Notes under the pieces: generated by a model
Seen by the model: only the letters and a program-made list of their open reading frames with translations
The model's database searches: none
Told to the model about the DNA's origin: nothing
Origin: Flavobacterium salilacus subsp. salilacus
GTDB lineage: Bacteria > Bacteroidota > Bacteroidia > Flavobacteriales > Flavobacteriaceae
Direction of reading: 5' to 3'
DNA: 64,000 nucleotides
Assembly (NCBI RefSeq): GCF_004634195.1
Contig: NZ_SKBP01000003.1
Location: 1 to 64,000 of the forward strand
Shown: in pieces, positions 51,874 through 59,654 of the stretch
How positions within the stretch are numbered: position 1 is the first letter of the stretch
Layout of the letters: each line of letters starts with the position of its first letter
Position numbers and translations under genes: made by a program

Positions 51874-53153
51874 TAAAAAAACTGCTGGCTGATAAAGAGG
51901 CTTTACACTATGTACTTTCTAAGGGAGGGATAAATTTTTTATTCCGAATGGTGGCAATGCTTTTCAGCTTTATAGTAATGTGGTTTATGACCAACTATTA
52001 TGGCGGAACTGTTTGGGGAAACTATTCTCTTGCGCTTACGGTTATGCAAATAGCGGCTATGTTTTTTGCATTAGGTTTACCCAATGCTTTTATAAGCTTT
52101 TCCGGAGCATTTACTTCTGCCGAGCAATCTAAAGGGTTATTAGTAAAGTCTATAAAACTGGTACTGTTATCATCTATAGTACCCGTATTGCTTTTTTCGA
52201 TGGGTGCCGGTTTTATTGCGTCGTATATTTTTGAGAAAGAGTATATGTACAACTATATACTCATTATTGCATTAGGCGTGCCCTGTATGATGGTTCACGA
52301 AATTATGTGCTATTACTTCATGGCGGTAAAAAAGTTTATACTCTACGGGCTTTCTATATTTATATTGCCTAATGTGTTTCTTATTACTGCATTACTATTC
52401 TTGTATTACAATAACATAGGCGATTATTTTACTTTTTATGCCTATATAGGAGCTTATCTGGTTACGCTTATTATTGGGCTTGTTTATATTTTCGGGAAAA
52501 GAGCCAAGATTATTTATCCTGATATAACAAAACGTGATATTTTCAGAAAATCGTTCCCGATGATGATGAGTGGTATTTTTCTGCTGTTGTTAAACTGGAC
52601 AGATATGCTCATGTTAGGGCGCTATGTAACTTCCGAAATGATAGGAATTTATAATACGGCTTTTAAAATAGGGTATCTGTCGCTCTTTTTTGTAGTATCA
52701 ATGAACGCTGTAATACTGCCTAAAGTATCAGAATTGTACCATCAAAAAAATACAGTAGAGATGAAAAAGGTAGTACATCGCTCCACACAATTAGTTATAT
52801 TGCTGACATTGCCGTTGGCTTTCGGACTTATTTTCTTTCGAGATATGATACTCGGCGTGTTTGACGACCATGCCGGGGTGGGAGGTGTTACTTTAACCCT
52901 GATTACACTTGGAGGTTTATATAACGCTATGACAGGAAATGTTGACCAGATATTAAATATGACTAATAACCATAAGAGCGTTAGTGTAATTTTCTTTTCA
53001 GGATTTGTCGTCAATGTGATACTTAACCTCTTCCTCATTCCTGCCTATGGTATAGAGGGCGCAGCAATAGCAAGTTTAGTTACCAATATTTATGTAAATA
53101 CCGTATTTGTAATTATCATCCGCAAAAAACTGGGCTTTTATACCTTTATATAG
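51870..53153 (+). CDS. Oligosaccharide flippase family protein
   Basis: A 427-residue polytopic membrane protein (about 12-14 helices) of the Wzx/MATE-like polysaccharide flippase group: LSKGGINFLFRMVAMLFSFIVMWFMTNYYGGTVWGNYSLALTVMQ at the start and FNAFIPAYGIEGAAIASLVTN-like end. It would flip a lipid-linked glycan across the inner membrane. It is translationally coupled to the glycosyltransferase-like gene. No other polysaccharide genes are adjacent. Confidence 0.85.
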   Translation: MIKKLLADKEALHYVLSKGGINFLFRMVAMLFSFIVMWFMTNYYGGTVWGNYSLALTVMQIAAMFFALGLPNAFISFSGAFTSAEQSKGLLVKSIKLVLLSSIVPVLLFSMGAGFIASYIFEKEYMYNYILIIALGVPCMMVHEIMCYYFMAVKKFILYGLSIFILPNVFLITALLFLYYNNIGDYFTFYAYIGAYLVTLIIGLVYIFGKRAKIIYPDITKRDIFRKSFPMMMSGIFLLLLNWTDMLMLGRYVTSEMIGIYNTAFKIGYLSLFFVVSMNAVILPKVSELYHQKNTVEMKKVVHRSTQLVILLTLPLAFGLIFFRDMILGVFDDHAGVGGVTLTLITLGGLYNAMTGNVDQILNMTNNHKSVSVIFFSGFVVNVILNLFLIPAYGIEGAAIASLVTNIYVNTVFVIIIRKKLGFYTFI

Positions 53154-53187
53154 AGACAAACAGGCAAATAACATCTGTTTTTCATCA

Positions 53188-53206
53188 TGTAACGGTAGTT
53201 GTTACA
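53188..53206. promoter_or_regulatory. TGTAAC-N7-GTTACA palindrome
   Basis: Half-sites match the sulfur-island operator but with a 7-base spacer rather than 4. It lies between two convergent stop codons, so it has no promoter to control in the normal sense. Possibly a remnant or coincidence. Confidence 0.3.
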
Positions 53207-53269
53207 GCGAAAAAAGCAGCTAACCAAATCATTCCCGAACACGTGCATAAATGTGCACCAAGTATATAC

Positions 53270-53644
53270 TTACTGTACCGTTTCCCCACTCCATGCGTTA
53301 ATACCGCCCTTAAGGTCATAAATCATGCTAAAGCCCGCCTTTTCCATTTTTCGCGCTGCCATATTACTTCGGTGACCGCTCCTGCAGTAAACATATATTG
53401 GTTTATTTTTGTCGAGTTGCTGAATTCTTTTTTCAAAATCAGCATTACTCACATCAACGTTTTTAGCACTTTTGATGTGCCCCTGCCGGAATTCGGCAGG
53501 CGTTCGTACATCAACCAGTTGGATTTTATCTTTCAACGCTGAATCCAGCTCCTTAGCCGTTATCTTTTTTACATTATTTTTTTCCTGCCCTTTACAGCTT
53601 AAAAATAAAAGCGGGCAAAAAATTAAAAACAGTATCCTTTTCAT
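53270..53644 (-). CDS. Lipoprotein rhodanese of the sulfur island
   Basis: A 124-residue lipoprotein (lipobox FLSC, Cys17) with one rhodanese domain: IQLVDVRTPAEFRQGHIKSAKNVDV and active-site loop YCRSGHRSNMA with Cys87. It should move sulfane sulfur on the outer side of a membrane. It is the last gene of the four-gene unit that starts with the persulfide dioxygenase fusion, 2 bases after the DUF2892 gene. Confidence 0.9.
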   Translation of the reverse strand: MKRILFLIFCPLLFLSCKGQEKNNVKKITAKELDSALKDKIQLVDVRTPAEFRQGHIKSAKNVDVSNADFEKRIQQLDKNKPIYVYCRSGHRSNMAARKMEKAGFSMIYDLKGGINAWSGETVQ

Positions 53645-53646
53645 CG

Positions 53647-53856
53647 TTATTTTTTATTTCTGTTTATCGAATTTTTACCGGGTGTGCAGGTACCGGAGTT
53701 GCACCCGGCGTTAAACAGCGGTAATAAGCACATAATAGCAGCCAGACCAATAAGCAATAAAGAGCCTGACATGAAAGCCTGGTATAAAAGAGCTACCCCT
53801 ATCAGCAGGCGTACTATTCTTATCAGGCTCCAATTATTAAAAATTGCATCAAACAT
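53647..53856 (-). CDS. DUF2892 (YgaP-like transmembrane) protein
   Basis: A 69-residue protein with two transmembrane helices matching DUF2892, the membrane part of YgaP rhodaneses: WSLIRIVRLLIGVALLYQAFMSGSLLLIGLAAIMCLLPLFNAGC. The C-terminal tail has CNSGTC, a possible metal or sulfur site. In E. coli YgaP the equivalent helices are fused to a rhodanese. Here separate rhodanese genes flank it on both sides (2 and 3 bases apart). Confidence 0.85.
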   Translation of the reverse strand: MFDAIFNNWSLIRIVRLLIGVALLYQAFMSGSLLLIGLAAIMCLLPLFNAGCNSGTCTPGKNSINRNKK

Positions 53857-53859
53857 TAT

Positions 53860-54168
53860 TTAAACAATTTTTCCTGTCCAACCGGAGATACCACCCAAAA
53901 GATTATAAGTTTCCTTAAACCCCATTTCCTCCATCACCTGGCAGGCATTGGCACTCCGCTGACCGCTACGGCAGTACACATAATAATTTTTATTTTTATC
54001 CATATTGCCCAATGCCGCCAGGAAGCTGTCTTTTTGGAAAATATCCAGGCATTGTGCATGTTCCAGCACGCCGTGTGCGCATTCATTTTCGGTACGCACA
54101 TCAAGTACAACAGCATTAGAGTCGGAAGCCAGTTTCTCTTCCCATTCTTTCTGAGATAAATTTTTCAT
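53860..54168 (-). CDS. Single-domain rhodanese of the sulfur island
   Basis: A 102-residue cytoplasmic rhodanese: VVLDVRTENECAHGVLEHAQCLDI and active loop YCRSGQRSANA with Cys66. It is a close paralogue of the 104-residue rhodanese at 33060. It lies 13 bases after the persulfide dioxygenase fusion gene and 3 bases before DUF2892, so it is co-transcribed with them. Confidence 0.9.
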   Translation of the reverse strand: MKNLSQKEWEEKLASDSNAVVLDVRTENECAHGVLEHAQCLDIFQKDSFLAALGNMDKNKNYYVYCRSGQRSANACQVMEEMGFKETYNLLGGISGWTGKIV

Positions 54169-54181
54169 GACTTAATGATCG

Positions 54182-55573
54182 TTAAGATTTTACCGTTTCG
54201 TTCCCCTTTTCATTCCACTCCTTCATCCCGGCAGAATAATTTTTCACTTTAATACCATGTTTCTCAAGCAGCGATTGCGCTATGGCAGCCCTGTCGCCAC
54301 TCTGGCAGTGAATAACCACCTGCTTATTTGTATCAATCTTATCGAGGTTCTTTTCCAGTGTACCTACAAAAACATTTTCAGCACCTTTAATATGCCCTTC
54401 CTTATATTCGCTTTCACCACGAACATCCACTATTTGAGCATCATCCTTATCAATATACGATTTAAAAGTTTCTATATCAATTATCTCGCTATTCTCTGTT
54501 TTTATGTCAAGAGAAGTTATATCCTCTACAAAGCCGTAGATATTATCCAGCCCAATCCTCATCAGTTTGCGGGTAAGGTCGTCCATTTGGCTTTGGTCAG
54601 CTACCAGTATAAATTGTTCTTCATAATTAAGAATCCATCCACACCAGGTTGCAAAGGAATTATTGCCTTGTATGTTAATTGAATTTGGAAGATGTTCTTT
54701 GGCAAAATCAAATTTGTTGCGGGTATCAATCACTTTGATGCCCTTATTGTAGGCATCGGTAAACTGCTCTTTTGTCAGTTTACTATGTTTTGGAACTTCG
54801 ATAAGCAGGGGTCGGGATACTTTATTGAGATGTTTCATCATGGCAAAATATTTTGGAGGCTCAGGTTGCCCATCTAAAAGGTAATCCACAAATCCCTGCT
54901 CATTATTTTCATATTGAAAAGCCCAGTTCCGTATCATTTCATAACCTACCGTTGAGCTTGGCACTGCTCCCAGTGCCTTGCCACAGGCAGAACCGGCACC
55001 ATGTCCGGGCCAAACCTGTACATATTCAGGAAGCGTTGCAAAACGCTGTATAGACTCATACATCTGCTTTGCGCCTTTTTCCTGAGTGCCGGTAAATCCG
55101 GCAGCTTTCTCTAAAAGGTCAGGACGACCTATATCGCCCACAAATACAAAGTCGCCGGTAAATATCATAATGGGTTTATCGGTAGCAGGATGGTCGGTCA
55201 GCAAAAAGCTGATACTTTCCGGGGTGTGACCCGGTGTGTGCAACACCTCCAATGTAAGGTTACCTACTTTAATGGTATCGCCATGTTTTAATCCAATGTG
55301 GTCAAACTCATATTGCCAGCCTTCACCACCTTCATCCGACAGGTACATTTTTGCTCCTGTAGCGGCTTCCAGTTCGCGAGAGCCTGCAAGGAAATCGGCA
55401 TGAATGTGTGTTTCGGCAATATGGGTAATTTTCATATTGTTTTGTTTGGCAATCTCAAGGTAAGTGTCAATATCCCTTTTGGCATCTATTACAATAGCTT
55501 CGCCTTTTGCCTGACAACCTATAAAGTAACTGGCCTGTGCCAGTGATTTATCATATACGTGTTGAAAATACAT
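54182..55573 (-). CDS. Persulfide dioxygenase-rhodanese fusion (CstB-like)
   Basis: A 463-residue three-part protein. Residues 1-250 are an ETHE1-type metallo-beta-lactamase fold: THIHADFLAG (His56, His58, Asp60), HTPGHTPES (His112, His116) and FTGDFVFVGDIGRPDLL (Asp141), enough to bind one iron. Residues ~265-350 are a rhodanese fold without catalytic Cys, and residues ~365-460 are an active rhodanese with HCQSGDR (Cys423). This order matches CstB of staphylococci, which oxidises persulfides to thiosulfate. Cytoplasmic. It starts the four-gene unit and carries an operator 76 bases upstream. Confidence 0.93.
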   Translation of the reverse strand: MYFQHVYDKSLAQASYFIGCQAKGEAIVIDAKRDIDTYLEIAKQNNMKITHIAETHIHADFLAGSRELEAATGAKMYLSDEGGEGWQYEFDHIGLKHGDTIKVGNLTLEVLHTPGHTPESISFLLTDHPATDKPIMIFTGDFVFVGDIGRPDLLEKAAGFTGTQEKGAKQMYESIQRFATLPEYVQVWPGHGAGSACGKALGAVPSSTVGYEMIRNWAFQYENNEQGFVDYLLDGQPEPPKYFAMMKHLNKVSRPLLIEVPKHSKLTKEQFTDAYNKGIKVIDTRNKFDFAKEHLPNSINIQGNNSFATWCGWILNYEEQFILVADQSQMDDLTRKLMRIGLDNIYGFVEDITSLDIKTENSEIIDIETFKSYIDKDDAQIVDVRGESEYKEGHIKGAENVFVGTLEKNLDKIDTNKQVVIHCQSGDRAAIAQSLLEKHGIKVKNYSAGMKEWNEKGNETVKS

Positions 55574-55619
55574 AAGTGTTATTTTAAGTTGATATTAATC
55601 TGACTTTTAATTTAAAAGG

Positions 55620-55627
55620 TAAAGTTA
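55620..55627 (-). promoter_or_regulatory. -7 promoter element of the persulfide dioxygenase unit
   Basis: TAACTTTA on the minus strand differs from TAnnTTTG only at the last base. It ends 36.5 bases from the centre of the operator at 55649-55664. Confidence 0.55.
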
Positions 55628-55648
55628 CCAATGTTGTATAGCCTGTGC

Positions 55649-55664
55649 AGTAACAAAAGTTACA
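55649..55664. promoter_or_regulatory. Sulfur-regulon palindrome upstream of the dioxygenase fusion
   Basis: AGTAAC-AAAA-GTTACA is centred at 55656.5 and matches 11 of 12 bases of the TGTAAC-N4-GTTACA consensus. It lies between the Crp/Fnr gene and the fusion gene. Confidence 0.8.
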
Positions 55665-55674
55665 TAGGGTATAT

Positions 55675-56304
55675 TTATTTTAAAAGTTCAATAGTATTGC
55701 GGTTAAGTTTTATGATCCCTTCATTTTCAAGGGCTTTCAGAAGGCGGGATATTACCACACGCGAGGTGTTAAGCTCATAGGCAATTTCCTGATGGGTGTT
55801 GGCAATTACTGATGACCGATTTACTTTTGCTTTCTCCCTAAGATAGTTCAGCAGGCGCTCGTCCATCTTCATAAAGGCAAGATTATCTATAGCAGAGAGC
55901 ATTTCACTAAGTCTTTTATTGTAACTGCTAAAAACAAAGTTGCGCCAGCTTTTGTATTTACCCAGCCATTCCTCCATTTTTGTAATGGGTATCATGGCTA
56001 CAGTACCATTAGTTTCGGCTATAGCGCGTATTTCGCTTTTAGTATCGCCAAGGCAGCATGCCAAGGTCATGGCACAGGTGTCGCCTTTTTCGAGAAAGTA
56101 GAGTAGTAGCTCACCTTCGGTACGGTCTTCACGCAATATTTTTATAACACCATTTATAAGTAACGGCATCTGCCGTATATATTGCCCAATTTCAATCAGA
56201 TGGTCGCCTTCATTAAAATCCATCAATGTTGCAACGCTTTCAATTTCTTCAATCAGCTTGGGTTCAAATATTGTGCTGTATGCTTCTTTGAGTAATTCAT
56301 TCAT
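55675..56304 (-). CDS. Crp/Fnr family regulator of the sulfur island
   Basis: A 209-residue regulator: sensor barrel LIEIGQYIRQMPLLINGVIKILREDRTEGELLLYFLEKGDTCAMTLACCLGD and helix-turn-helix TTHQEIAYELNTSRVVISRLLKALENEGII. A vicinal Cys-Cys (TLACCLGD) in the sensor domain is an obvious candidate for persulfide or redox sensing. It follows the YeeE/OMP genes in the same direction (37 bases) and precedes the dioxygenase promoter. It is the likely ligand of the TGTAAC-N4-GTTACA sites. Confidence 0.9.
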   Translation of the reverse strand: MNELLKEAYSTIFEPKLIEEIESVATLMDFNEGDHLIEIGQYIRQMPLLINGVIKILREDRTEGELLLYFLEKGDTCAMTLACCLGDTKSEIRAIAETNGTVAMIPITKMEEWLGKYKSWRNFVFSSYNKRLSEMLSAIDNLAFMKMDERLLNYLREKAKVNRSSVIANTHQEIAYELNTSRVVISRLLKALENEGIIKLNRNTIELLK

Positions 56305-56341
56305 AATTTAGAAATAGTTGGCATTTCTGTAAAGGTACAAA

Positions 56342-56755
56342 TTAATGAGGTAGTTTGTTTTTTAACAGACCATAGACCCATGTGCCGGCAACAGCCCCGC
56401 CTATTACAATGAGGATGGGAAAAAAACCGGCACCAAGCAGTGTAAACATAGGACCCGGGCAAGCACCTGCAAGTGCCCAGCCTAAGCCGAAAATAATTCC
56501 CCCGAACATATAGCGGGCGAAGCTTTTTTCTTTGGGTACAAACTCTATCGTGCCGCCTCCCATATGTTTAAGCTCACGCCGTTTAATAATTTGTACTACG
56601 ATAATGCCAAGCATAAGTGCCGAGCCAATTATACCATACATATGAAAAGATTTAAACTGGAACATCTCGTAAATGCGAAACCATGAAGCGGCTTCTGACT
56701 TGAACATAACGATACCAAAGAAGATACCTATAATTAAAAAAACTAAGTTTTTCAT
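56342..56755 (-). CDS. YeeE/YedE-type transporter half (DUF6691-like)
   Basis: A 137-residue membrane protein with four helices and the GWALAGACPGPMFTLLGAG motif, whose Cys99 corresponds to the conserved Cys of YeeE/TsuA thiosulfate transporters. It is half the length of full YeeE proteins and pairs with the 185-residue half at 58100. Together they probably move a sulfur compound (thiosulfate, sulfide or persulfide) across the inner membrane. Confidence 0.87.
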   Translation of the reverse strand: MKNLVFLIIGIFFGIVMFKSEAASWFRIYEMFQFKSFHMYGIIGSALMLGIIVVQIIKRRELKHMGGGTIEFVPKEKSFARYMFGGIIFGLGWALAGACPGPMFTLLGAGFFPILIVIGGAVAGTWVYGLLKNKLPH

Positions 56756-56767
56756 TTGTTATAATTT

Positions 56768-58096
56768 TTAAAAATTAAAATTGCTTATTACATTTAATTG
56801 ACTGTAGTCACTTACGTTAAACACATCAGCCGGGGTATGTACATTTTTATTTTCACGCCATACATACATTATGGCAATATCCAGCCCTTGCAAAAAGTCT
56901 TTAAAACTATACTGCAACCTGCTGTTTATTTGGTAATAATCATCGAGCCCGTATTTATTGAACTGATAATTTTCTGCTCCCGGACCATCAATACCTGTGG
57001 CATCCATACCCACTGTTAGCCCTTTTTCTTTAAGTGAATATTGAAGGCTTATTTTTACCACATCGGCATTACCGAAACCTTCAATACGGCTACGGGGCAT
57101 GGAGGTATAAAACTGGTCGCGACCAAACTCTTTAGGGAAAAGATATCTCCCGCTATCAAAAGCTTTTGTATAGGCTACAGAGGTTTCAAAACCAGAGTAT
57201 TTATAATCTAACATAATACTGGCTACCTGCCCGTTTTCGCCGGGCTGTATATAACGGTTGGTATAAGGCAGTTTTTTTTGCGTGTTATAAGGTATTTGAT
57301 AGGAATACTGAATGCCTGCAGAGAAAAATTTACTATGATAAAATGCTTCTGCCCAAGCAGTATTCAGTAAATCATCTATATGGGTGTCCCAAAAGTTGAG
57401 ATTAAACCTGCCAAGCGTTTTGTTTACCCCTATAAAGGCTAACATATCTGTTGCAGTATATCCTTCATAGGCTGCATATTTACCGTCAGGCTGATATCCG
57501 TTGTTAACTAATCCTATTGCTTTATGCATTTTAAACCATTCGGTCATGCTACGGGGTGATACCCCGTTAAGCCCCGATACATCTACAGATAATGTTGAGT
57601 CAACAACAATATGGCAGTTAATCCCTTTAAAAGCAAAACCTTTCATCCTTCCGTCACTTTTATTAATAAGCGGATGGTATTCCAAAGGAATCTTACCTAC
57701 TGCTATGTAAGAGTTTTTGTAACGGTATTTAAGGAATAATTCTTCCATTCGGTCAAGGTCATAATAATTATCAGGGTTATTAAGGTCAAAAAGTTCCTGT
57801 TCCCATTTTGATGATTTATCGGTTACGGAGTCTGTAGCATTAAGGTTAGCCCCAAAAGTCTTAAACGTAAACACTCCCGAAATACCCACCTGAAAACCAT
57901 TAAACTCTTTAGTAGTATAGCCTATTAGCCCACCTGTGGCATTGGCATGATAATTTTTTAAGTTATGGTTGTTTGTTGCCATAAAGTAATTACGGATATG
58001 ACCTTCTGTTTTCCCGCCTTCAAAATAATGCAGCAGGCTTTTTTCCTGTGCTTGCGCTGTTATAACTGAAAGGAGTACAATAGCCAGTATCCGCAT
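56768..58096 (-). CDS. Outer-membrane beta-barrel protein (porin-like)
   Basis: A 442-residue protein with a signal peptide (MRILAIVLLSVITAQAQ). The rest alternates short amphipathic strands and turns and ends in Phe (NVISNFNF), the signature of an outer-membrane barrel. GRMKGFAFKGI and the overall plan resemble OprD-type porins. It lies between the two YeeE/YedE halves (3 and 12 bases away), so it is probably the outer-membrane entry route for the same substrate. Confidence 0.75.
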   Translation of the reverse strand: MRILAIVLLSVITAQAQEKSLLHYFEGGKTEGHIRNYFMATNNHNLKNYHANATGGLIGYTTKEFNGFQVGISGVFTFKTFGANLNATDSVTDKSSKWEQELFDLNNPDNYYDLDRMEELFLKYRYKNSYIAVGKIPLEYHPLINKSDGRMKGFAFKGINCHIVVDSTLSVDVSGLNGVSPRSMTEWFKMHKAIGLVNNGYQPDGKYAAYEGYTATDMLAFIGVNKTLGRFNLNFWDTHIDDLLNTAWAEAFYHSKFFSAGIQYSYQIPYNTQKKLPYTNRYIQPGENGQVASIMLDYKYSGFETSVAYTKAFDSGRYLFPKEFGRDQFYTSMPRSRIEGFGNADVVKISLQYSLKEKGLTVGMDATGIDGPGAENYQFNKYGLDDYYQINSRLQYSFKDFLQGLDIAIMYVWRENKNVHTPADVFNVSDYSQLNVISNFNF

Positions 58097-58099
58097 CGT

Positions 58100-58657
58100 C
58101 TAAAATAGTATTGGGAACAGCAGGTGCACCATAATTAGCCCACCGATAAAAAAACCTATCACAGCAACAAACGAAGGTAACTGTAGGTTGCTCAGTCCTG
58201 ATATGGCATGCCCTGAGGTACACCCCCCTGCATAACGCGCACCAAAACCAACTAAAAAACCACCCAAAACTAATAGCCCAAGTGTTTTAGCCGAAGAAAA
58301 TGCTTGATTGCTAAAAAGTTCTGTGGGAAGATAGCTGCTGCCGGCACTTTCAAAACCTTTTTGCTTTAGCTGTGCTATAACATCAGGATTAATATCCGGC
58401 ACAGGGTTGTCTGACAGAAAGTGCATTGCTATAAACCCTCCTATAATTGCGCCCGCCATAACAAAAAGATTCCAACGCTGTCCACGCCAGTCAAAACAAA
58501 AGAAATCGCAGTTTTTGCCTGCGCCCAGCGCAGCACATACCGTACGAAGGTTAGATGACATGCCAAAGTTTTTCCCGGCAAATAACAGCGCAGCCATGGT
58601 TGCTGCAATAAGAGGTCCGGATACATACCAGGGCCAAGGTTCATAAATCCAGCTCAT
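58100..58657 (-). CDS. YeeE/YedE-type transporter half
   Basis: A 185-residue membrane protein with the YeeE/YedE motif GFGARYAGGCTSGHAISG (Cys146) and an N-terminal region with Cys41, Cys50 and Cys54. In TsuA, Cys residues in the channel bind thiosulfate. It is the first gene of the minus-strand unit with the barrel protein, the second half transporter and the regulator. It has an operator at 58710-58725. Confidence 0.88.
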   Translation of the reverse strand: MSWIYEPWPWYVSGPLIAATMAALLFAGKNFGMSSNLRTVCAALGAGKNCDFFCFDWRGQRWNLFVMAGAIIGGFIAMHFLSDNPVPDINPDVIAQLKQKGFESAGSSYLPTELFSNQAFSSAKTLGLLVLGGFLVGFGARYAGGCTSGHAISGLSNLQLPSFVAVIGFFIGGLIMVHLLFPILF

Positions 58658-58680
58658 ACTTTATTAATTTTAATGAACTG

Positions 58681-58688
58681 CAAAATAA
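58681..58688 (-). promoter_or_regulatory. -7 promoter element of the YeeE-OMP-Crp unit
   Basis: TTATTTTG on the minus strand (TAnnTTTG with one mismatch) ends 36.5 bases from the centre of the operator at 58710-58725. It lies 24 bases before the start codon. Confidence 0.55.
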
Positions 58689-58709
58689 AGCACTATGGCA
58701 AAGCCAGTC

Positions 58710-58725
58710 AGTATCTTTTGTTACA
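58710..58725. promoter_or_regulatory. Degenerate sulfur-regulon palindrome upstream of YeeE
   Basis: AGTATC-TTTT-GTTACA matches 10 of 12 bases of the consensus, centred at 58717.5. Confidence 0.65.
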
Positions 58726-58774
58726 CAGTAAAAATGTGGAGTGTTAAAACATCAGATGTTAAAAATATGTAAAG

Positions 58775-58790
58775 TGTAACATTTGTTACA
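58775..58790. promoter_or_regulatory. Perfect sulfur-regulon palindrome upstream of the DoxX operon
   Basis: TGTAAC-ATTT-GTTACA is a perfect dyad centred at 58782.5. The element TTACTTTG (58812-58819) ends 36.5 bases downstream on the plus strand. Confidence 0.85.
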
Positions 58791-58811
58791 ATGTGTTTTC
58801 GATATAATGGT

Positions 58812-58819
58812 TTACTTTG
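58812..58819 (+). promoter_or_regulatory. -7 promoter element of the DoxX-DsrE-YeiH-SoxB operon
   Basis: TTACTTTG (one mismatch to TAnnTTTG) lies 22 bases before the ATG at 58842. Confidence 0.6.
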
Positions 58820-58841
58820 GAGAATAAAATTATACTGTTTG

Positions 58842-59177
58842 ATGAAATTGCCTGTTAGACACATACATATACTCACTTTATTGCTTACAATGGTCATAGC
58901 GACACCCTGTAGCATTAAAAAACTGTATGCTGATTTTGTAGGTATTGAAACATCTCATAAACCTAACAATGGCAATGTAAAAGTGCAGTGCCATGTGTTT
59001 GTTGCTGACGAAAAGGAAAATGGTAAAGAAGAGACAGCCCTTCTCACTTCGGGTTTTGAAAGTTTTTATTTTACCGCTATCCCGCAGGAATCAAATAGTA
59101 TTACAACTCCCGGTTTTTTCTTTTCACTTAAAGAAAAAGTACCCACTTATTTACTTTGCCGCAGCTTACTGATTTGA
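58842..59177 (+). CDS. Small exported hypothetical protein of the sulfur operon
   Basis: A 111-residue protein with an N-terminal hydrophobic signal or anchor (IHILTLLLTMVIATPCSI) and three Cys overall. The C-terminus KEKVPTYLLCRSLLI is basic and amphipathic. I do not recognise a family. It is the first gene after the operator-controlled promoter, 51 bases before doxX, so it belongs to the sulfur regulon. The ATG at 58842 is chosen because the promoter excludes the longer frame beginning at 58791. Confidence 0.6.
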   Translation: MKLPVRHIHILTLLLTMVIATPCSIKKLYADFVGIETSHKPNNGNVKVQCHVFVADEKENGKEETALLTSGFESFYFTAIPQESNSITTPGFFFSLKEKVPTYLLCRSLLI

Positions 59178-59228
59178 TTGATAGGTTTTCTACTTAAAAA
59201 ACCTATTTTAAATTAAATCAGTTTATAT

Positions 59229-59654
59229 ATGACTAAAGACGTTAACGTAAACGGCTTCTCTGTATTATTATTCAGAATAGCCCTCAGTTGTATTTTTATA
59301 CTTGCGGGAATATCGCACCTTGTTCAACCTGATAAGGTTGCAACCCATATCAATACAGCCACTTTTAAAGAATTTGCAATATTTTTCGGAGATGCCAGGC
59401 TGCTTGGGTTGTTATCCGGCTATGTGCTGCTTGTATTTGGCGTTGCCTTTATGCTGGGTATCTATACAAGGTACTCTGCTTTGGTACTTGCAACCATTCT
59501 TATCCCTATTACTATTACGGTACAATTGGGTAACGGCTTTTTACACGGCCCGTTATGGAAAAACGTAGCCCTTTTTGGCGGGTTACTGTTTTTCATTATC
59601 AACAACCCACACAATTACAACATTATCAATGCAATCAAATTTTCAAAATCATGA
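59229..59654 (+). CDS. DoxX family membrane protein
   Basis: A 141-residue protein with four transmembrane helices: SVLLFRIALSCIFILAGISHLVQPDKVATHI begins the DoxX domain and GNGFLHGPLWKNVALFGGLLFFIIN ends it. DoxX proteins are related to DoxD, the membrane part of thiosulfate:quinone oxidoreductase, and accept electrons into the quinone pool. Its ATGA overlap with the first DsrE gene and its regulon place it in sulfur oxidation. Confidence 0.88.
   Translation: MTKDVNVNGFSVLLFRIALSCIFILAGISHLVQPDKVATHINTATFKEFAIFFGDARLLGLLSGYVLLVFGVAFMLGIYTRYSALVLATILIPITITVQLGNGFLHGPLWKNVALFGGLLFFIINNPHNYNIINAIKFSKS

Noticed and set aside
53188..53206. TGTAAC-N7-GTTACA as a functional sulfur-regulon operator
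   Set aside because: The spacer is 7 rather than 4 and it lies between two convergent stop codons with no promoter in either direction. It is kept only as a low-confidence feature.
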